NCBI RefSeq assembly: GCF_001570565.1
Contig: NZ_BBXE01000013.1
Span: 328,984-392,983, forward strand
Source: Herbidospora yilanensis
GTDB lineage: Bacteria > Actinomycetota > Actinomycetes > Streptosporangiales > Streptosporangiaceae
Direction of reading: 5' to 3'
Length of the DNA: 64,000 nt
The notes under the pieces are model-generated. The model had not been told where the DNA came from. It saw only the letters and a program-made list of their open reading frames with translations, and searched no databases. Below are positions 32,558 through 40,782 of this stretch, piece after piece. The translations under genes and the position numbers were made by a program. Every line of letters starts with the position of its first letter. Position 1 is the stretch's first letter.

Positions 32558-33124
32558 ATGGAACTGCGCACCGACCGGGTCGGCCTGCTGCTCGACCAGT
32601 TGGAGACCTCTGTCACCTTCACCCGGGACCGCCTTCAGGGCCTGACCGACGACGAGTACTTCTGGGAGCCCGCGCCGGGTGATTCCTGGACGGTCCGGCG
32701 GCGGCTCGACGGCGACGTGGACGTCTACGGCAAGGGCGACTGGATCGCCGACTTCAGCCCCGACGAGCCCATTCCGCCGCCGGTCACCACCATCGCCTGG
32801 CGGATGACGCATCTGCTGGCCTGCTTCGAGATGCGGTGGGACTGGACGTTCGGCAACCGGCGCATGCTCTTCGACGACCTGGAGATCCCCCACACGGCCG
32901 ACGACGCACAGAAGCGGCTGTTCGAGAGCGTCGGGCGGTGGGCGGAGGACGTCGACGGGCTGACCGAGGGGCAACTCGACACCGTGGGGTTCAGCCAGTT
33001 CCCTGCCGGGCTGGACCCCACGGTGCCGTTCATCGGGATCGTGTGGTGGCTGAACCGGGAGTTCGTCCACCACGCGGCCGAGATCGCGCTGCTGCGCGAC
33101 CTCTACCGCGAGAAGCTGAAGTAG
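32558..33124 (+). CDS. DinB-superfamily protein
   Basis: A 188-residue helical-bundle protein. MELRTDRVGLLLDQLETSVTFTRDRLQGLTDDEYFWEP at the N-terminus, WRMTHLLACFE in the middle and NREFVHHAAEIALLRDLY at the end fit the DinB/YfiT fold, where three His residues bind a metal (His in THLLA and the VHHAAE pair are visible). Many members act as thiol-dependent transferases. An in-frame ATG at 32525 inside the previous gene would add 11 residues; 32558 fits the fold better. The last 22 bases overlap the convergent GH16 gene. Confidence 0.8.
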   Translation: MELRTDRVGLLLDQLETSVTFTRDRLQGLTDDEYFWEPAPGDSWTVRRRLDGDVDVYGKGDWIADFSPDEPIPPPVTTIAWRMTHLLACFEMRWDWTFGNRRMLFDDLEIPHTADDAQKRLFESVGRWAEDVDGLTEGQLDTVGFSQFPAGLDPTVPFIGIVWWLNREFVHHAAEIALLRDLYREKLK

Positions 33125-34461
33125 TTGAGGTTGACGAAGTCGGCCGGTTGACCGCTGCTGAAGGTGATGTAGACGGTCTGGGTGCCGGTGACGGGCGAGA
33201 TGTTGGCGGGGACGGTCCGCCACGACTGCCAGCCCCCGGTGTTGGCGACCGACATCTGGCCGATCAGGGTGCCGGTGGGGCTGCCGAGCCTGACCTGGAC
33301 GAGGCCGCTGACCCCGCCGGCCGCGCCGGAGGCGACGCGCGCGTTGAACTGGGTCTCGCCGGTGAAGTTGACCGAGTAGCGCAGCCAGTCGCCGTTGGAG
33401 ATGTAGGCGACGTTCTGGCCGCCGCCCGCGTCGGTCGTGGTCTCCAGTTGGGTGCCCTGCTGGGCGGTGTACGACTCGGCCTGGATCACGCCGCCGGTCG
33501 GGGGCGGCGATGACGGGGGCGGGGTCGTGCCGGTGCCGCTCTGCCAGACGGCGACGTAGTCGACGACCATGGGCCGGCCGCTGACGGTGGCGGCGGTCGG
33601 GGTGCCGAAGCCGGCCACGCCGTTGGGGAAGCCGCCGCCCATGGCCACGTTGAGCAGCAGGAAGTAGCCCGCGTGGCTGGTCATGTTGTTCCAGGTCGTG
33701 GCGTCGAACTGGTTCTGGCTGAGGGTGTGGTAGTTGACGCCGTCGACGTACCAGCGGAACTGGTTCGGGGTGATCGAGCGGTCCCACTCGAAGCGGTAGG
33801 TGTGGAAGGCCGACTGGCAGGACGATCCGGGACAGGCTCTGGCGGCGCCGAGGCCGTTGGTCTCGTTGCAGTTGCCGCCGGGGGTGACGCCGCAGTGCAG
33901 CACGCCCCAGACCTGGTTGATGCCGTTGACGTTCTCCATGATGTCGAACTCGCCGATGCCGGGCCAGTTCCAGTAGTTGCCCCGGTAGGGGGAGCCGAGG
34001 GCCCAGAACGCGGGCCAGTAGCCGAGGGCCGCGTCGCCGGTCACGTTGGGCATCTGGATGCGGCCCTCGATGCGCAGGATCCGCCCGGCGGCGGGCTTGA
34101 AGTCGGCCCGGCGGCTCTCGATGCGGGCCGAGGTCCAGTTCTGGCCGCTGCCGATCGGGGTGATGCGCAGGTTGCCGCTGCCGTCGAGGCTGAGGTTGCT
34201 CGTGCTGGAGGTGTAGTTCTGGATCTCTCCGGTGCCCCAGTTGGCGGGGCCGCCCGGGTAGCCATGGCCGGTGTCGATGATCCAGTTGGTCGACGAGGGC
34301 AGGGTGCCCGCCGAGCCGTTGAAGTCGTCGGACCAGACGAGGGTCCAGCCCGAGGGGGTCGCGGGGACGGCGGCGTTGGCGACGCCGATGCACAGGACCG
34401 GGGTCATCAGCGCGGCGATCCACCCGATCAGAGAGCGTTTACCGACTCGTAAGGTTGCCAT
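33103..34461 (-). CDS. Secreted GH16 endo-beta-glucanase with CBM6
   Basis: A 452-residue secreted enzyme. Residues 1-30 are a Sec signal ending GVANA. The GH16 domain (~35-310) has the catalytic motif GEFDIMEN, with Glu171 nucleophile, Asp173 and Glu176 acid/base, as in laminarinase-type beta-1,3-glucanases. A Thr/Pro/Ser linker (~315-325) joins a C-terminal CBM6 (GGVIQAESYT, DAGGGQNVAYISNGDWLRY). It should cut external beta-1,3- (or mixed-linkage) glucan to oligosaccharides for the ABC importer and GH1 enzyme nearby. A GAGAGCGCTCTC operator lies ~90 bases upstream. Confidence 0.93.
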   Translation of the reverse strand: MATLRVGKRSLIGWIAALMTPVLCIGVANAAVPATPSGWTLVWSDDFNGSAGTLPSSTNWIIDTGHGYPGGPANWGTGEIQNYTSSTSNLSLDGSGNLRITPIGSGQNWTSARIESRRADFKPAAGRILRIEGRIQMPNVTGDAALGYWPAFWALGSPYRGNYWNWPGIGEFDIMENVNGINQVWGVLHCGVTPGGNCNETNGLGAARACPGSSCQSAFHTYRFEWDRSITPNQFRWYVDGVNYHTLSQNQFDATTWNNMTSHAGYFLLLNVAMGGGFPNGVAGFGTPTAATVSGRPMVVDYVAVWQSGTGTTPPPSSPPPTGGVIQAESYTAQQGTQLETTTDAGGGQNVAYISNGDWLRYSVNFTGETQFNARVASGAAGGVSGLVQVRLGSPTGTLIGQMSVANTGGWQSWRTVPANISPVTGTQTVYITFSSGQPADFVNLNYFSFSR

Positions 34462-34546
34462 CGGAACCTTTCGGGACGTGGGAAGTCGCAGATGGCCGTT
34501 ACTGTGCCTCCGGCTTCACGCGTCGTCAAGGCCCAAGGTGAAGATT

Positions 34547-35689
34547 CTAGAGAGCGCTCTCCACGTTCGGACTCTGAACACGCGCGAGTGCTCCGAGTAC
34601 TCCCGCGCGCTCTCCCAGTTCACCCTTCACCACGCTGACCGCGCGCGCCGCGCTCGGGATGGCCAGGCGGCCGACCACGGTCATGATCGGCTCGATCAGC
34701 AGTGGACCGGCCTCGGCCAGCGCCCCGCCGATCACCACCAGGCCCGGGTTGAGGATGTTGCACAGGCTCGCCACCGCGATCCCCAGATGCCGCCCCGCGT
34801 CGGCGATCACGCGGCGGCAGCCGATGTCGCCGCCGTGCGCCAGCTCGACCAGCCGCGACACCGTGACCTGCCCGTGGGTGGGCCGGACCAGGTCGATGAG
34901 CTGCTGGCCGCCGGCCAGCGTCTCCAGGCAGCCGCGGTTGCCGCACCGGCACAGACGGCCGTTCTCGTCGATGGTGATGTGGCCGAGCTCCCCGGCCGTC
35001 CCGGTCGCGCCCCGGTAGAGCAGCCCGTTGATCAGGATGCTCGCCCCGACCCCCGTGCCGATCTTCATGTACGCCACCTCGCGCCGCCCCTTGGCCGCCC
35101 CCCACGTGGCCTCGGCCAGGGCCCCGAGGTTGGCGTCGTTGTCGACCACGACGGGAACGCCGAGCCGTCGTGTCAGCTCGGCGGCCGGATCGACGCCGGC
35201 CCAGCCCGGCAGTATGGTGCTCGACCCCATGATCCCCGTCTGCGGGTCGATCGGGCCGGGTAAACCGAGCCCGACGGCCTTGATCTCGGCACGGCTCACG
35301 CCCGCCCGCCCCAGCAGCCCGACGATCAGGCGTTCGGCCGCCGACAACCCCTCGGGCGCCCTGGCCCCCACGTCGAAGGGGATCGCCTCCTCGGCCAGCA
35401 CGCGGTGGGACCGCTCGGCCAGCGCCACCCGCAGGTGGGAGTGGCCGAAGTCGACGCCGACCACGAGCCCGGTCTCCCGGGCCGGGGAGATGAGGTGGCG
35501 ACGCCCGCCGGCCTGGGAGATCTCCACCAGCCCGGCGTCGCGCAGCTCCCTGACGATGGTCGAGACGGTCGCCGGGGACAGGCCCGTCTGGCGGGCGAGT
35601 TGTGCCTGGGTGAGGGCGCCGGACTTACGCACCGTTTCCGTGATCAGGCGGCGGTTGGTCTCCCGCAGAGCCGTCAAGGAGTTGGCCAT
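34547..35689 (-). CDS. ROK-family transcriptional regulator
   Basis: A 380-residue repressor of the NagC/XylR type. The winged HTH is at ~10-65 (ALTQAQLARQTGLSPATVSTIVRELRDAGLVE). The ROK sugar-kinase-like domain follows: VVGVDFGHSHLRVAL, VVVDNDANLGALAEATWG, GTAGELGHITI, and the Zn motif CRCGNRGCLETLAG. It probably senses glucose or a glucan-derived sugar. ATG 35689 has a GGGAG site and the longer frame would run through the operator. Its stop codon touches the operator at 34550, and another copy (35763) lies in its own promoter region. Confidence 0.92.
   Translation of the reverse strand: MANSLTALRETNRRLITETVRKSGALTQAQLARQTGLSPATVSTIVRELRDAGLVEISQAGGRRHLISPARETGLVVGVDFGHSHLRVALAERSHRVLAEEAIPFDVGARAPEGLSAAERLIVGLLGRAGVSRAEIKAVGLGLPGPIDPQTGIMGSSTILPGWAGVDPAAELTRRLGVPVVVDNDANLGALAEATWGAAKGRREVAYMKIGTGVGASILINGLLYRGATGTAGELGHITIDENGRLCRCGNRGCLETLAGGQQLIDLVRPTHGQVTVSRLVELAHGGDIGCRRVIADAGRHLGIAVASLCNILNPGLVVIGGALAEAGPLLIEPIMTVVGRLAIPSAARAVSVVKGELGERAGVLGALARVQSPNVESAL
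34550..34561. promoter_or_regulatory. LacI-type operator upstream of GH16
   Basis: GAGAGCGCTCTC, a perfect 12-bp palindrome, at the very end of the ROK gene and 89 bases before the GH16 start. Identical copies at 35763, 38789, 38919 and 39191 mark one regulon. Confidence 0.8.
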
Positions 35690-35762
35690 CGAACGATCTC
35701 CCTTGTTCAGGGATTGAACGTACACCTCTTGACGTTCTACCGGAACGGGTGTTCTCTGAACA

Positions 35763-35774
35763 GAGAGCGCTCTC
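35763..35774. promoter_or_regulatory. LacI-type operator between ROK and MbtH-like genes
   Basis: A perfect GAGAGCGCTCTC, 22 bases before the MbtH-like ATG and 74 bases before the divergent ROK start. It can control either gene or both. Confidence 0.8.
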
Positions 35775-35795
35775 AGTCGGTTGAAAGGGGCAGAT

Positions 35796-35966
35796 ATGGC
35801 CCCCCGCACGTTCAAGGTCATCATGGATGGAGAGGGGAACTACTCCCTCTGCCCCGCCGATCGCGAACCCCCTGACGGATGGGTCGTGACCGGTGTCGAC
35901 GGCGTGTTCCAGGAACACCTCGACCGGGTGGCCGCGCTCTGGGGCGTCGACGGCAAGATCGTCTGA
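35796..35966 (+). CDS. MbtH-like protein
   Basis: A 56-residue protein of the MbtH family, which binds and activates NRPS adenylation domains. FKVIMDGEGNYSLCPADREPPDGWVV follows the family pattern NxExQxSLWP...PxGW, except that Cys replaces the usual first Trp; GVFQEHLDRVAALW matches the C-terminal helix. No NRPS gene is in the window, so it is an orphan copy. A GAAAGGGG site precedes the ATG. It stands right behind a glucan-regulon operator, an unexpected setting for this family. Confidence 0.8.
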   Translation: MAPRTFKVIMDGEGNYSLCPADREPPDGWVVTGVDGVFQEHLDRVAALWGVDGKIV

Positions 35967-35999
35967 GCTCGCGCCGGGAATCTGCCGTGAAGAACACGG

Positions 36000-36005
36000 T
36001 AGGGT
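36000..36005 (+). promoter_or_regulatory. -10 box of the second SRPBCC gene
   Basis: TAGGGT is 6 bases before GTG 36012; no ribosome site is visible. Confidence 0.5.
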
Positions 36006-36011
36006 CCGGCG

Positions 36012-36419
36012 GTGGCCTCCGTCCGAGTCGAGCTCCCGATCTCCGCTTCGCCCGATCACGTCTGGGACGTCATCCGTGACGTCGGCGCCGTCCACGAGCG
36101 CCTGCTGCCCGGCCGGGTCGTCGGCACGAGAATCGACAACGGCCGCCGCTTCCTGACCTTCCCCGACGGCAACGTGGTCGAGGAGCTGATCGTGGCCGTC
36201 GACGACGAGGCCCGCCGCTTCGCCTACGCGGTCGTCGCGGGCGCCCGCCCGCCCCTGGAGCACCACCACGCCTCGTTCGAGGTGAACCCCGACGGCACCC
36301 TGGTCTGGACGGCCGACTTCCTGCCCGACACCGCCGCCGGGGAGGTCCGCATCCGGATGGAACGCGGCCTGGCCGAGATGGCGGCCGCGATCGAGGAGGC
36401 GGCTAGGCCGACTCCCTGA
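36012..36419 (+). CDS. SRPBCC-family protein
   Basis: A 135-residue helix-grip protein. VRVELPISASPDHVWDVIRDVGAVHERLLPGRVV is the typical N-terminus; strands follow (RRFLTFPDGNVVEELI, TLVWTADFLPD) and a long C-terminal helix ([23 protein letters not shown]). These proteins bind hydrophobic ligands; the exact role is unknown. GTG 36012 fits the domain start and a leaderless -10. The last 17 bases overlap the convergent lacI gene. Confidence 0.82.
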   Translation: MASVRVELPISASPDHVWDVIRDVGAVHERLLPGRVVGTRIDNGRRFLTFPDGNVVEELIVAVDDEARRFAYAVVAGARPPLEHHHASFEVNPDGTLVWTADFLPDTAAGEVRIRMERGLAEMAAAIEEAARPTP

Positions 36420-37386
36420 CCACCAGTTCGGTCGGCAGGATCACCGACGGCTCCCCCGGGTTCAGCAGCAGCCGGGCGAGCTCGCGTCCCATCCGCGTCG
36501 TCGGCTGCCGGACGGTCGTCAGGGGCGGGTCGGCGTAGGGCGCGGCCGGCACGTCGTCGTAGCCGATCACGGCCACGTCGCCGGGCACCCGGCGGCCCGC
36601 CTTCCGCAACGCCTGGAGCGCGCCGAGCGCCATCATGTCGGAGGCCGCGAACACCGCGTCCAGGCCCGGATCGTCTTCGAGGAGCTGGGTCATGCCCTCG
36701 AAGCCGCTGTCGCGGGTGAAGTCGCCGATCGCGATGATCGAGCGCCGGCCGGAGTCGCGCAGCGCGTTCCGGTAACCGGTCAGGCGGTCGATCCCGGCGA
36801 CCATGTCGGGCGGCCCGGCGATGGTGGCGATCCGGCGGCGGCCCGACTCCAGCAGGTGCCGCACCGCCGACTCCGCGCCGCCGACGTTGTCGATGTCGAC
36901 GTACGGGAGAGAGGACCCCGTCAGGGGCCGCCCGCTGCACACCACCGGGATGCCCCGGCGGGCCAGTGCGGCGGGCAGCGGGTCGGCGCCGTGCATCGAG
37001 GCGACGATCACCCCGTCGACGTGGCCCGACGTCGTGTAGCGCTCGACCCGCTCGTGGCCGCGCGAGGATCCGGCGAGCATCAGCACGACCTGCTTGTCGG
37101 CCGCGTCGGCCTCCGCCGAGACGCCGCGGATGATCCCGGCGAAGGTCGGGTCGTCGGAGAAGACGCGCACCGGCGGCTCGGAGAAGACGAGCGCGATCGA
37201 GTCGGCCCGCTGCGTCACCAGCGACCGGGCCGCCTGGTTGGGGACGTAGCCGAGCTCCTCGACGGCCCGCTGCACGGCCACGCGGATGTGCTCGGCCACC
37301 GTCGTCGAGCCGTTGACGACGCGGGAGACCGTCGCCCGCGACACACCGGCACGGGCGGCGACCTTCTCCAGGGTGGGTCTGCTCAC
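36403..37386 (-). CDS. LacI-family regulator of the beta-glucan locus (copy 1)
   Basis: A 327-residue LacI regulator. [23 protein letters not shown] is the HTH, followed by the minor-groove hinge region [21 protein letters not shown]. The effector domain ends in [23 protein letters not shown]. It is a clear paralogue of the LacI at 42775-43776, sharing long stretches such as the HTH and [12 protein letters not shown] 37386 overlaps the GH1 stop (GTGA), so it is expressed with the beta-glucosidase. It probably binds the GAGAGCGCTCTC boxes and responds to a beta-glucoside. Confidence 0.92.
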   Translation of the reverse strand: MSRPTLEKVAARAGVSRATVSRVVNGSTTVAEHIRVAVQRAVEELGYVPNQAARSLVTQRADSIALVFSEPPVRVFSDDPTFAGIIRGVSAEADAADKQVVLMLAGSSRGHERVERYTTSGHVDGVIVASMHGADPLPAALARRGIPVVCSGRPLTGSSLPYVDIDNVGGAESAVRHLLESGRRRIATIAGPPDMVAGIDRLTGYRNALRDSGRRSIIAIGDFTRDSGFEGMTQLLEDDPGLDAVFAASDMMALGALQALRKAGRRVPGDVAVIGYDDVPAAPYADPPLTTVRQPTTRMGRELARLLLNPGEPSVILPTELVVRESA

Positions 37387-38756
37387 GCCAGGCCGTTCCG
37401 GCGGATCACCTCGGCGTACCACTTGGCGCTGTCCTTCGGGACCCGCTCCTGGGTGGCGTAGTCGACGTAGACCAGGCCGAAGCGCTTGTCGTATCCGTAG
37501 GCCCACTCGAAGTTGTCGAGGAACGACCAGACCAGATAGCCGCGCAGGTCGACGCCCGCCTCGATGGCCGCGTGGGCGGCGCGGAAGTGGGCGTCGAGGA
37601 ATTCGACGCGCCGCCTGTCGTCGACTCGGCCCCCGATGAGCGTGTCGTCGAAGGCGGCGCCGTTCTCGGTGATCATGAGCGGCACGTCGGGGTAGTCGCG
37701 GGACAGGCTCACCAGCAGTTCGGTGAGGCCCGCGGCCTCGATGGGCCAGCCCATGGCGGTCTTCGGACCGTCGGGGACGGGGAAGCCGATGCCCTCGCTG
37801 CCCGGGAAGACCGGATTGGCGGGCTCGCCGGGGCGGGGCTCCGTGAAGGTCGGGTTGTAGTAGTTGACCCCGAGCAGGTCGATCGGCCGGCTGATCACTT
37901 CGAGGTCGCCGTCGCGCACGAACGACCAGTCGGTGAACCGGGAGGCGCGGGCCACCACGTCGGCCGGGTAGACGCCGCGCAGGACCGGGTCGAGGAAGAT
38001 CCGGTTCATGATGCCGTCGGGCACCGCCGCGGCGTCGGGGTCGCTGCCCCGGACCGGCGAGAGCGCGTGGGTGATGCTGATCTGCTTCGCGCCGAGGGCA
38101 CGCAGCTCCCCCGTCGCGAGCCCGTGCCCGAGCAGCAGGTGGTGGGCGGCCGCGAAGGAGGCGCCGATGTCGGTGCGGCCGGGGGCGTGGACGCCGGCCG
38201 CGTAGCCGAGGAAGGCCGAGCACCACGGCTCGTTCAGGGTCGTCCAGGTCTCGACGCGGTCGCCGAGGCGGCGGAAGACGGCGGCGGAGTATTCGGCGAA
38301 CCGCTCGGCGGTGTCGCGGTCGGTCCAGCCTCCCCGGTCTTCGAGGGCCTGCGGCAGGTCCCAGTGGTAGAGGGTGACGATCGGGGTGATGCCCGCCTCG
38401 CGGAGGTCGTCGACGAGGCGGTCGTAGAAGTCGAGGCCGTGGGGGTTGGCCGGGCCGCTGCCGCTGGGCTGGACACGCGGCCAGGCGACCGAGAAGCGGT
38501 AGGCCGACATGCCGAGCGAGGCCATCAGCGCCACGTCGTCGCGGTGGCGGTGGTAGTGGTCGCACGCGACCTCGCCGGTGTGCCCCTGGAAGACCTTGCC
38601 CGGGGTGGCGCTGAACGTGTCCCAGATGCTCGGGCCGCGTCCCCCCTCACGGGTGGCCCCCTCGATCTGGTAGGCGGCGGTCGCGGTGCCCCACACGAAC
38701 CCCTGCGGGAATTGCAGGACCTCCGCCCCCCTGGCCAGATCCGCCGACACGGTCAT
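37383..38756 (-). CDS. GH1 family beta-glucosidase
   Basis: A 457-residue GH1 enzyme. WTTLNEPW holds the acid/base (Glu ~176) and LMITENGA the nucleophile (Glu ~364). [15 protein letters not shown] at the N-terminus and [14 protein letters not shown] near the C-terminus line the glucose subsite. There is no signal peptide, so it splits imported cellobiose- or laminaribiose-type sugars in the cytoplasm. ATG 38756 is chosen over an in-frame TTG six codons upstream. An operator copy lies 33 bases upstream; the lacI copy 1 follows by GTGA overlap. Confidence 0.93.
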   Translation of the reverse strand: MTVSADLARGAEVLQFPQGFVWGTATAAYQIEGATREGGRGPSIWDTFSATPGKVFQGHTGEVACDHYHRHRDDVALMASLGMSAYRFSVAWPRVQPSGSGPANPHGLDFYDRLVDDLREAGITPIVTLYHWDLPQALEDRGGWTDRDTAERFAEYSAAVFRRLGDRVETWTTLNEPWCSAFLGYAAGVHAPGRTDIGASFAAAHHLLLGHGLATGELRALGAKQISITHALSPVRGSDPDAAAVPDGIMNRIFLDPVLRGVYPADVVARASRFTDWSFVRDGDLEVISRPIDLLGVNYYNPTFTEPRPGEPANPVFPGSEGIGFPVPDGPKTAMGWPIEAAGLTELLVSLSRDYPDVPLMITENGAAFDDTLIGGRVDDRRRVEFLDAHFRAAHAAIEAGVDLRGYLVWSFLDNFEWAYGYDKRFGLVYVDYATQERVPKDSAKWYAEVIRRNGLA

Positions 38757-38788
38757 GCTGCTGCCCCCACCCAACCGGCCCCCCTTGT

Positions 38789-38800
38789 GAGAGCGCTCTC
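38789..38800. promoter_or_regulatory. LacI-type operator of the GH1-lacI operon
   Basis: A perfect GAGAGCGCTCTC 33 bases before the GH1 ATG, well placed to block transcription start. Confidence 0.82.
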
Positions 38801-39338
38801 AGCCAGCATCCCGGCAAGTCGGCCCCCATGTCAACGCGGGGCGTCGATCACCGGGTTTTCCGGTGACGGGTGAGGCCCTGTTGACAAACGCTTCACTCTC
38901 CGTCAGCGTTCCGCATCTGAGAGCGCTCTCTATCGCGGCTTCCGTGACGAGGCCCGCGAGTCGGCCGCCAGCGAAACCCGGCCGCTCGCGGGGAGGGCGG
39001 CACGACTGCAATCCCTATTTGTTGATACATGCGGAAAAACCCTTACAGGGCGGCGGTGACCGAATCGGAACACAACCGTGGTCGCGCTCCCACCGCCGTC
39101 CTCATAACGTGTCCTGAGTTAGCGCTTGAAGCGCTCAATGCCGGGAATGTGACGGTCGGCCCTCTCCCGCGATCGGCCGCGACGTTGCCAGAGAGCGCTC
39201 TCCATCATTACGGAACTGTCCAATTCACAATGCGGTAACCGTAATCTCACATGGATTGACATGCCGTCGTAACCGGGGTGAAGCTTCCGGAACCGCTCTC
39301 TGATGAGAGTTCATGGAAGAACTTTGGAGGAAGGGTCC
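38801..39338. promoter_or_regulatory. 538-base regulatory region between GH1 and the sugar ABC operon
   Basis: No gene is seen here. It holds two more perfect GAGAGCGCTCTC copies (38919-38930 and 39191-39202) and a different inverted repeat AGCGCTTGAAGCGCT (39121-39135). There are two TTGACA elements, at 38881-38886 (CAGCGT follows after 17 bases) and 39256-39261, and a small CTCTC-TGAT-GAGAG hairpin (39296-39309) just before the ribosome site GGAGGAAGGG. This suggests looping or multi-site repression of the transporter. Confidence 0.7.
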
Positions 39339-40709
39339 ATGTCGCTCCTCTCACGACCCGCCCGTTTGTCCGCCATCGCGGCAAGTTTGGGCTTGGCACT
39401 CGTGGCCACCGGCTGCGGCAATTCCGGCGGCGACTCCGCGGCACCGGCGGCCAGCGCCGGCGGCGGCGACGCGGCGTCCGCCGAATGTGCGCCGTTCACG
39501 GAGTACGGCAAGTTCGACGGCACGACGGTGAGCATCTACTCCCCGATCCGCGACGCGGAGGCCGACCTGTTCGAGCAGGCCTGGAAGCCCTTCGCCGACT
39601 GCACCGGCATCAAGATCACCTATGAGGGCACCGGCGAGTTCGAGGCCCAGATCCAGGTGCGCGCCGACGCCGGCAACCCGCCGGACATCGCGTTCTTCCC
39701 GCAGCCCGGCCTCCTTGAGCGCTTCGCCAAGGCCGGCAAGCTGAAGCCCGCGTCCGACAAGGTCAAGACCCTCGCCGGCGAGAACTGGTCGCCCGACTGG
39801 GTCAAGTACGGCACCGTCGACAACACCTTCTACGGCGCGCCGCTGGGCGCCAGCGTGAAGTCGTTCGTGTGGTACTCCCCCTCGATGTTCGCCGAGAAGG
39901 GCTGGACCGTCCCCACCACGTGGGCCGACCTGATGACCCTGACCGAGACCATCGCCGCCTCCGGCATCAAGCCGTGGTGCGCCGGCATCGAGTCGGGCGA
40001 CGCCACCGGCTGGCCCGCCACCGACTGGATCGAGGACGTCGTCCTCCGCGACCTCGGCCCCGACGGCTACGACCAGTGGGTCGCCCACGACCTGCCCTTC
40101 AACGACCCCAAGATGGTCGCCGCCGTCGACAAGGTCGGCGCGATCCTGAAGAACGACAAGTACGTCAACGGCGGCTACGGCCCCGTGAAGTCGATCGCCT
40201 CGACCGCCTTCCAGGAGGGCGGCGTGCCGATCACGGAGGGCAAGTGCGCCCTGCACCGGCAGGCCTCCTTCTACGCCAACTTCTGGCCCGAGGGCACCAA
40301 GGTGGCCGAGGACGGCGACGTCTTCGCCTTCTACCTGCCCGGCAACGACGCCTCCAGCAAGCCGGTGCTCGGCGCCGGTGAGTTCGTGGCCGCCTTCGCC
40401 GACCGTCCCGAGGTCCAGGCCGTGCAGGCCTACCTCGCCGGCGGCGACTTCCCGAACCGCCGCATGGCGCTCGGCACCTACGTCTCGGCCAACAAGAAGG
40501 TCGACGTCAGCAAGGCCCAGAACCCGATCGACAAGCTCTCCATGGAGATGCTGCAGGACCCGAGCACGGTCTTCCGCTTCGACGGTTCCGACCTGATGCC
40601 GGCCGCCGTGGGCGCGGGCACCTTCTGGAAGGGCATGACCGACTGGATCAACGGCAAGGACACGAAGTCGACCCTCGACTTCATCGAGGCCTCCTGGCCG
40701 AAGAACTGA
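39339..40709 (+). CDS. Oligosaccharide ABC transporter binding lipoprotein
   Basis: A 456-residue family 1 binding protein. The signal ends LALVATGC, with Cys26 lipidated. Typical segments are FEAQIQVRADAGNPPDIAFFPQPGLL, VWYSPSMFAEKGW and PTTWADLMTLTETI. GGAGGAAGGG precedes ATG 39339; an in-frame ATG 12 codons earlier is disfavoured because it spoils the signal peptide. Between a beta-glucosidase and two operator-linked LacI genes, it most likely binds beta-glucan oligosaccharides such as laminaribiose or cellobiose. The ligand is inferred. Confidence 0.9.
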   Translation: MSLLSRPARLSAIAASLGLALVATGCGNSGGDSAAPAASAGGGDAASAECAPFTEYGKFDGTTVSIYSPIRDAEADLFEQAWKPFADCTGIKITYEGTGEFEAQIQVRADAGNPPDIAFFPQPGLLERFAKAGKLKPASDKVKTLAGENWSPDWVKYGTVDNTFYGAPLGASVKSFVWYSPSMFAEKGWTVPTTWADLMTLTETIAASGIKPWCAGIESGDATGWPATDWIEDVVLRDLGPDGYDQWVAHDLPFNDPKMVAAVDKVGAILKNDKYVNGGYGPVKSIASTAFQEGGVPITEGKCALHRQASFYANFWPEGTKVAEDGDVFAFYLPGNDASSKPVLGAGEFVAAFADRPEVQAVQAYLAGGDFPNRRMALGTYVSANKKVDVSKAQNPIDKLSMEMLQDPSTVFRFDGSDLMPAAVGAGTFWKGMTDWINGKDTKSTLDFIEASWPKN

Positions 40710-40721
40710 TCTAGGGACCGC

Positions 40722-40758
40722 TGCCCGGCCCCGGAGCCACGAGCTCCGGGGCCGGGCA
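40722..40758 (+). other. Perfect 16-bp stem-loop after the binding-protein gene
   Basis: TGCCCGGCCCCGGAGC and GCTCCGGGGCCGGGCA pair perfectly around a 5-base loop, with no T-run. It sits between binding-protein and permease genes, as at 1770-1807, and probably reduces read-through or stabilises the upstream message. Confidence 0.8.
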
Positions 40759-40782
40759 CATCCGCACCCGGGAGCCTTCCCC

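Noticed and set aside
39293-39309. A sixth glucan operator (GCTCTCTGATGAGAG)
   Set aside because: The arms are CTCTC/GAGAG around a 4-base loop and the central GCGC core is missing. It is more likely a small leader hairpin.
38801-39338. A small gene in the long intergenic region
   Set aside because: Short frames here have no ribosome site, no recognisable domain, and run across the operators. The region is better explained as regulatory.
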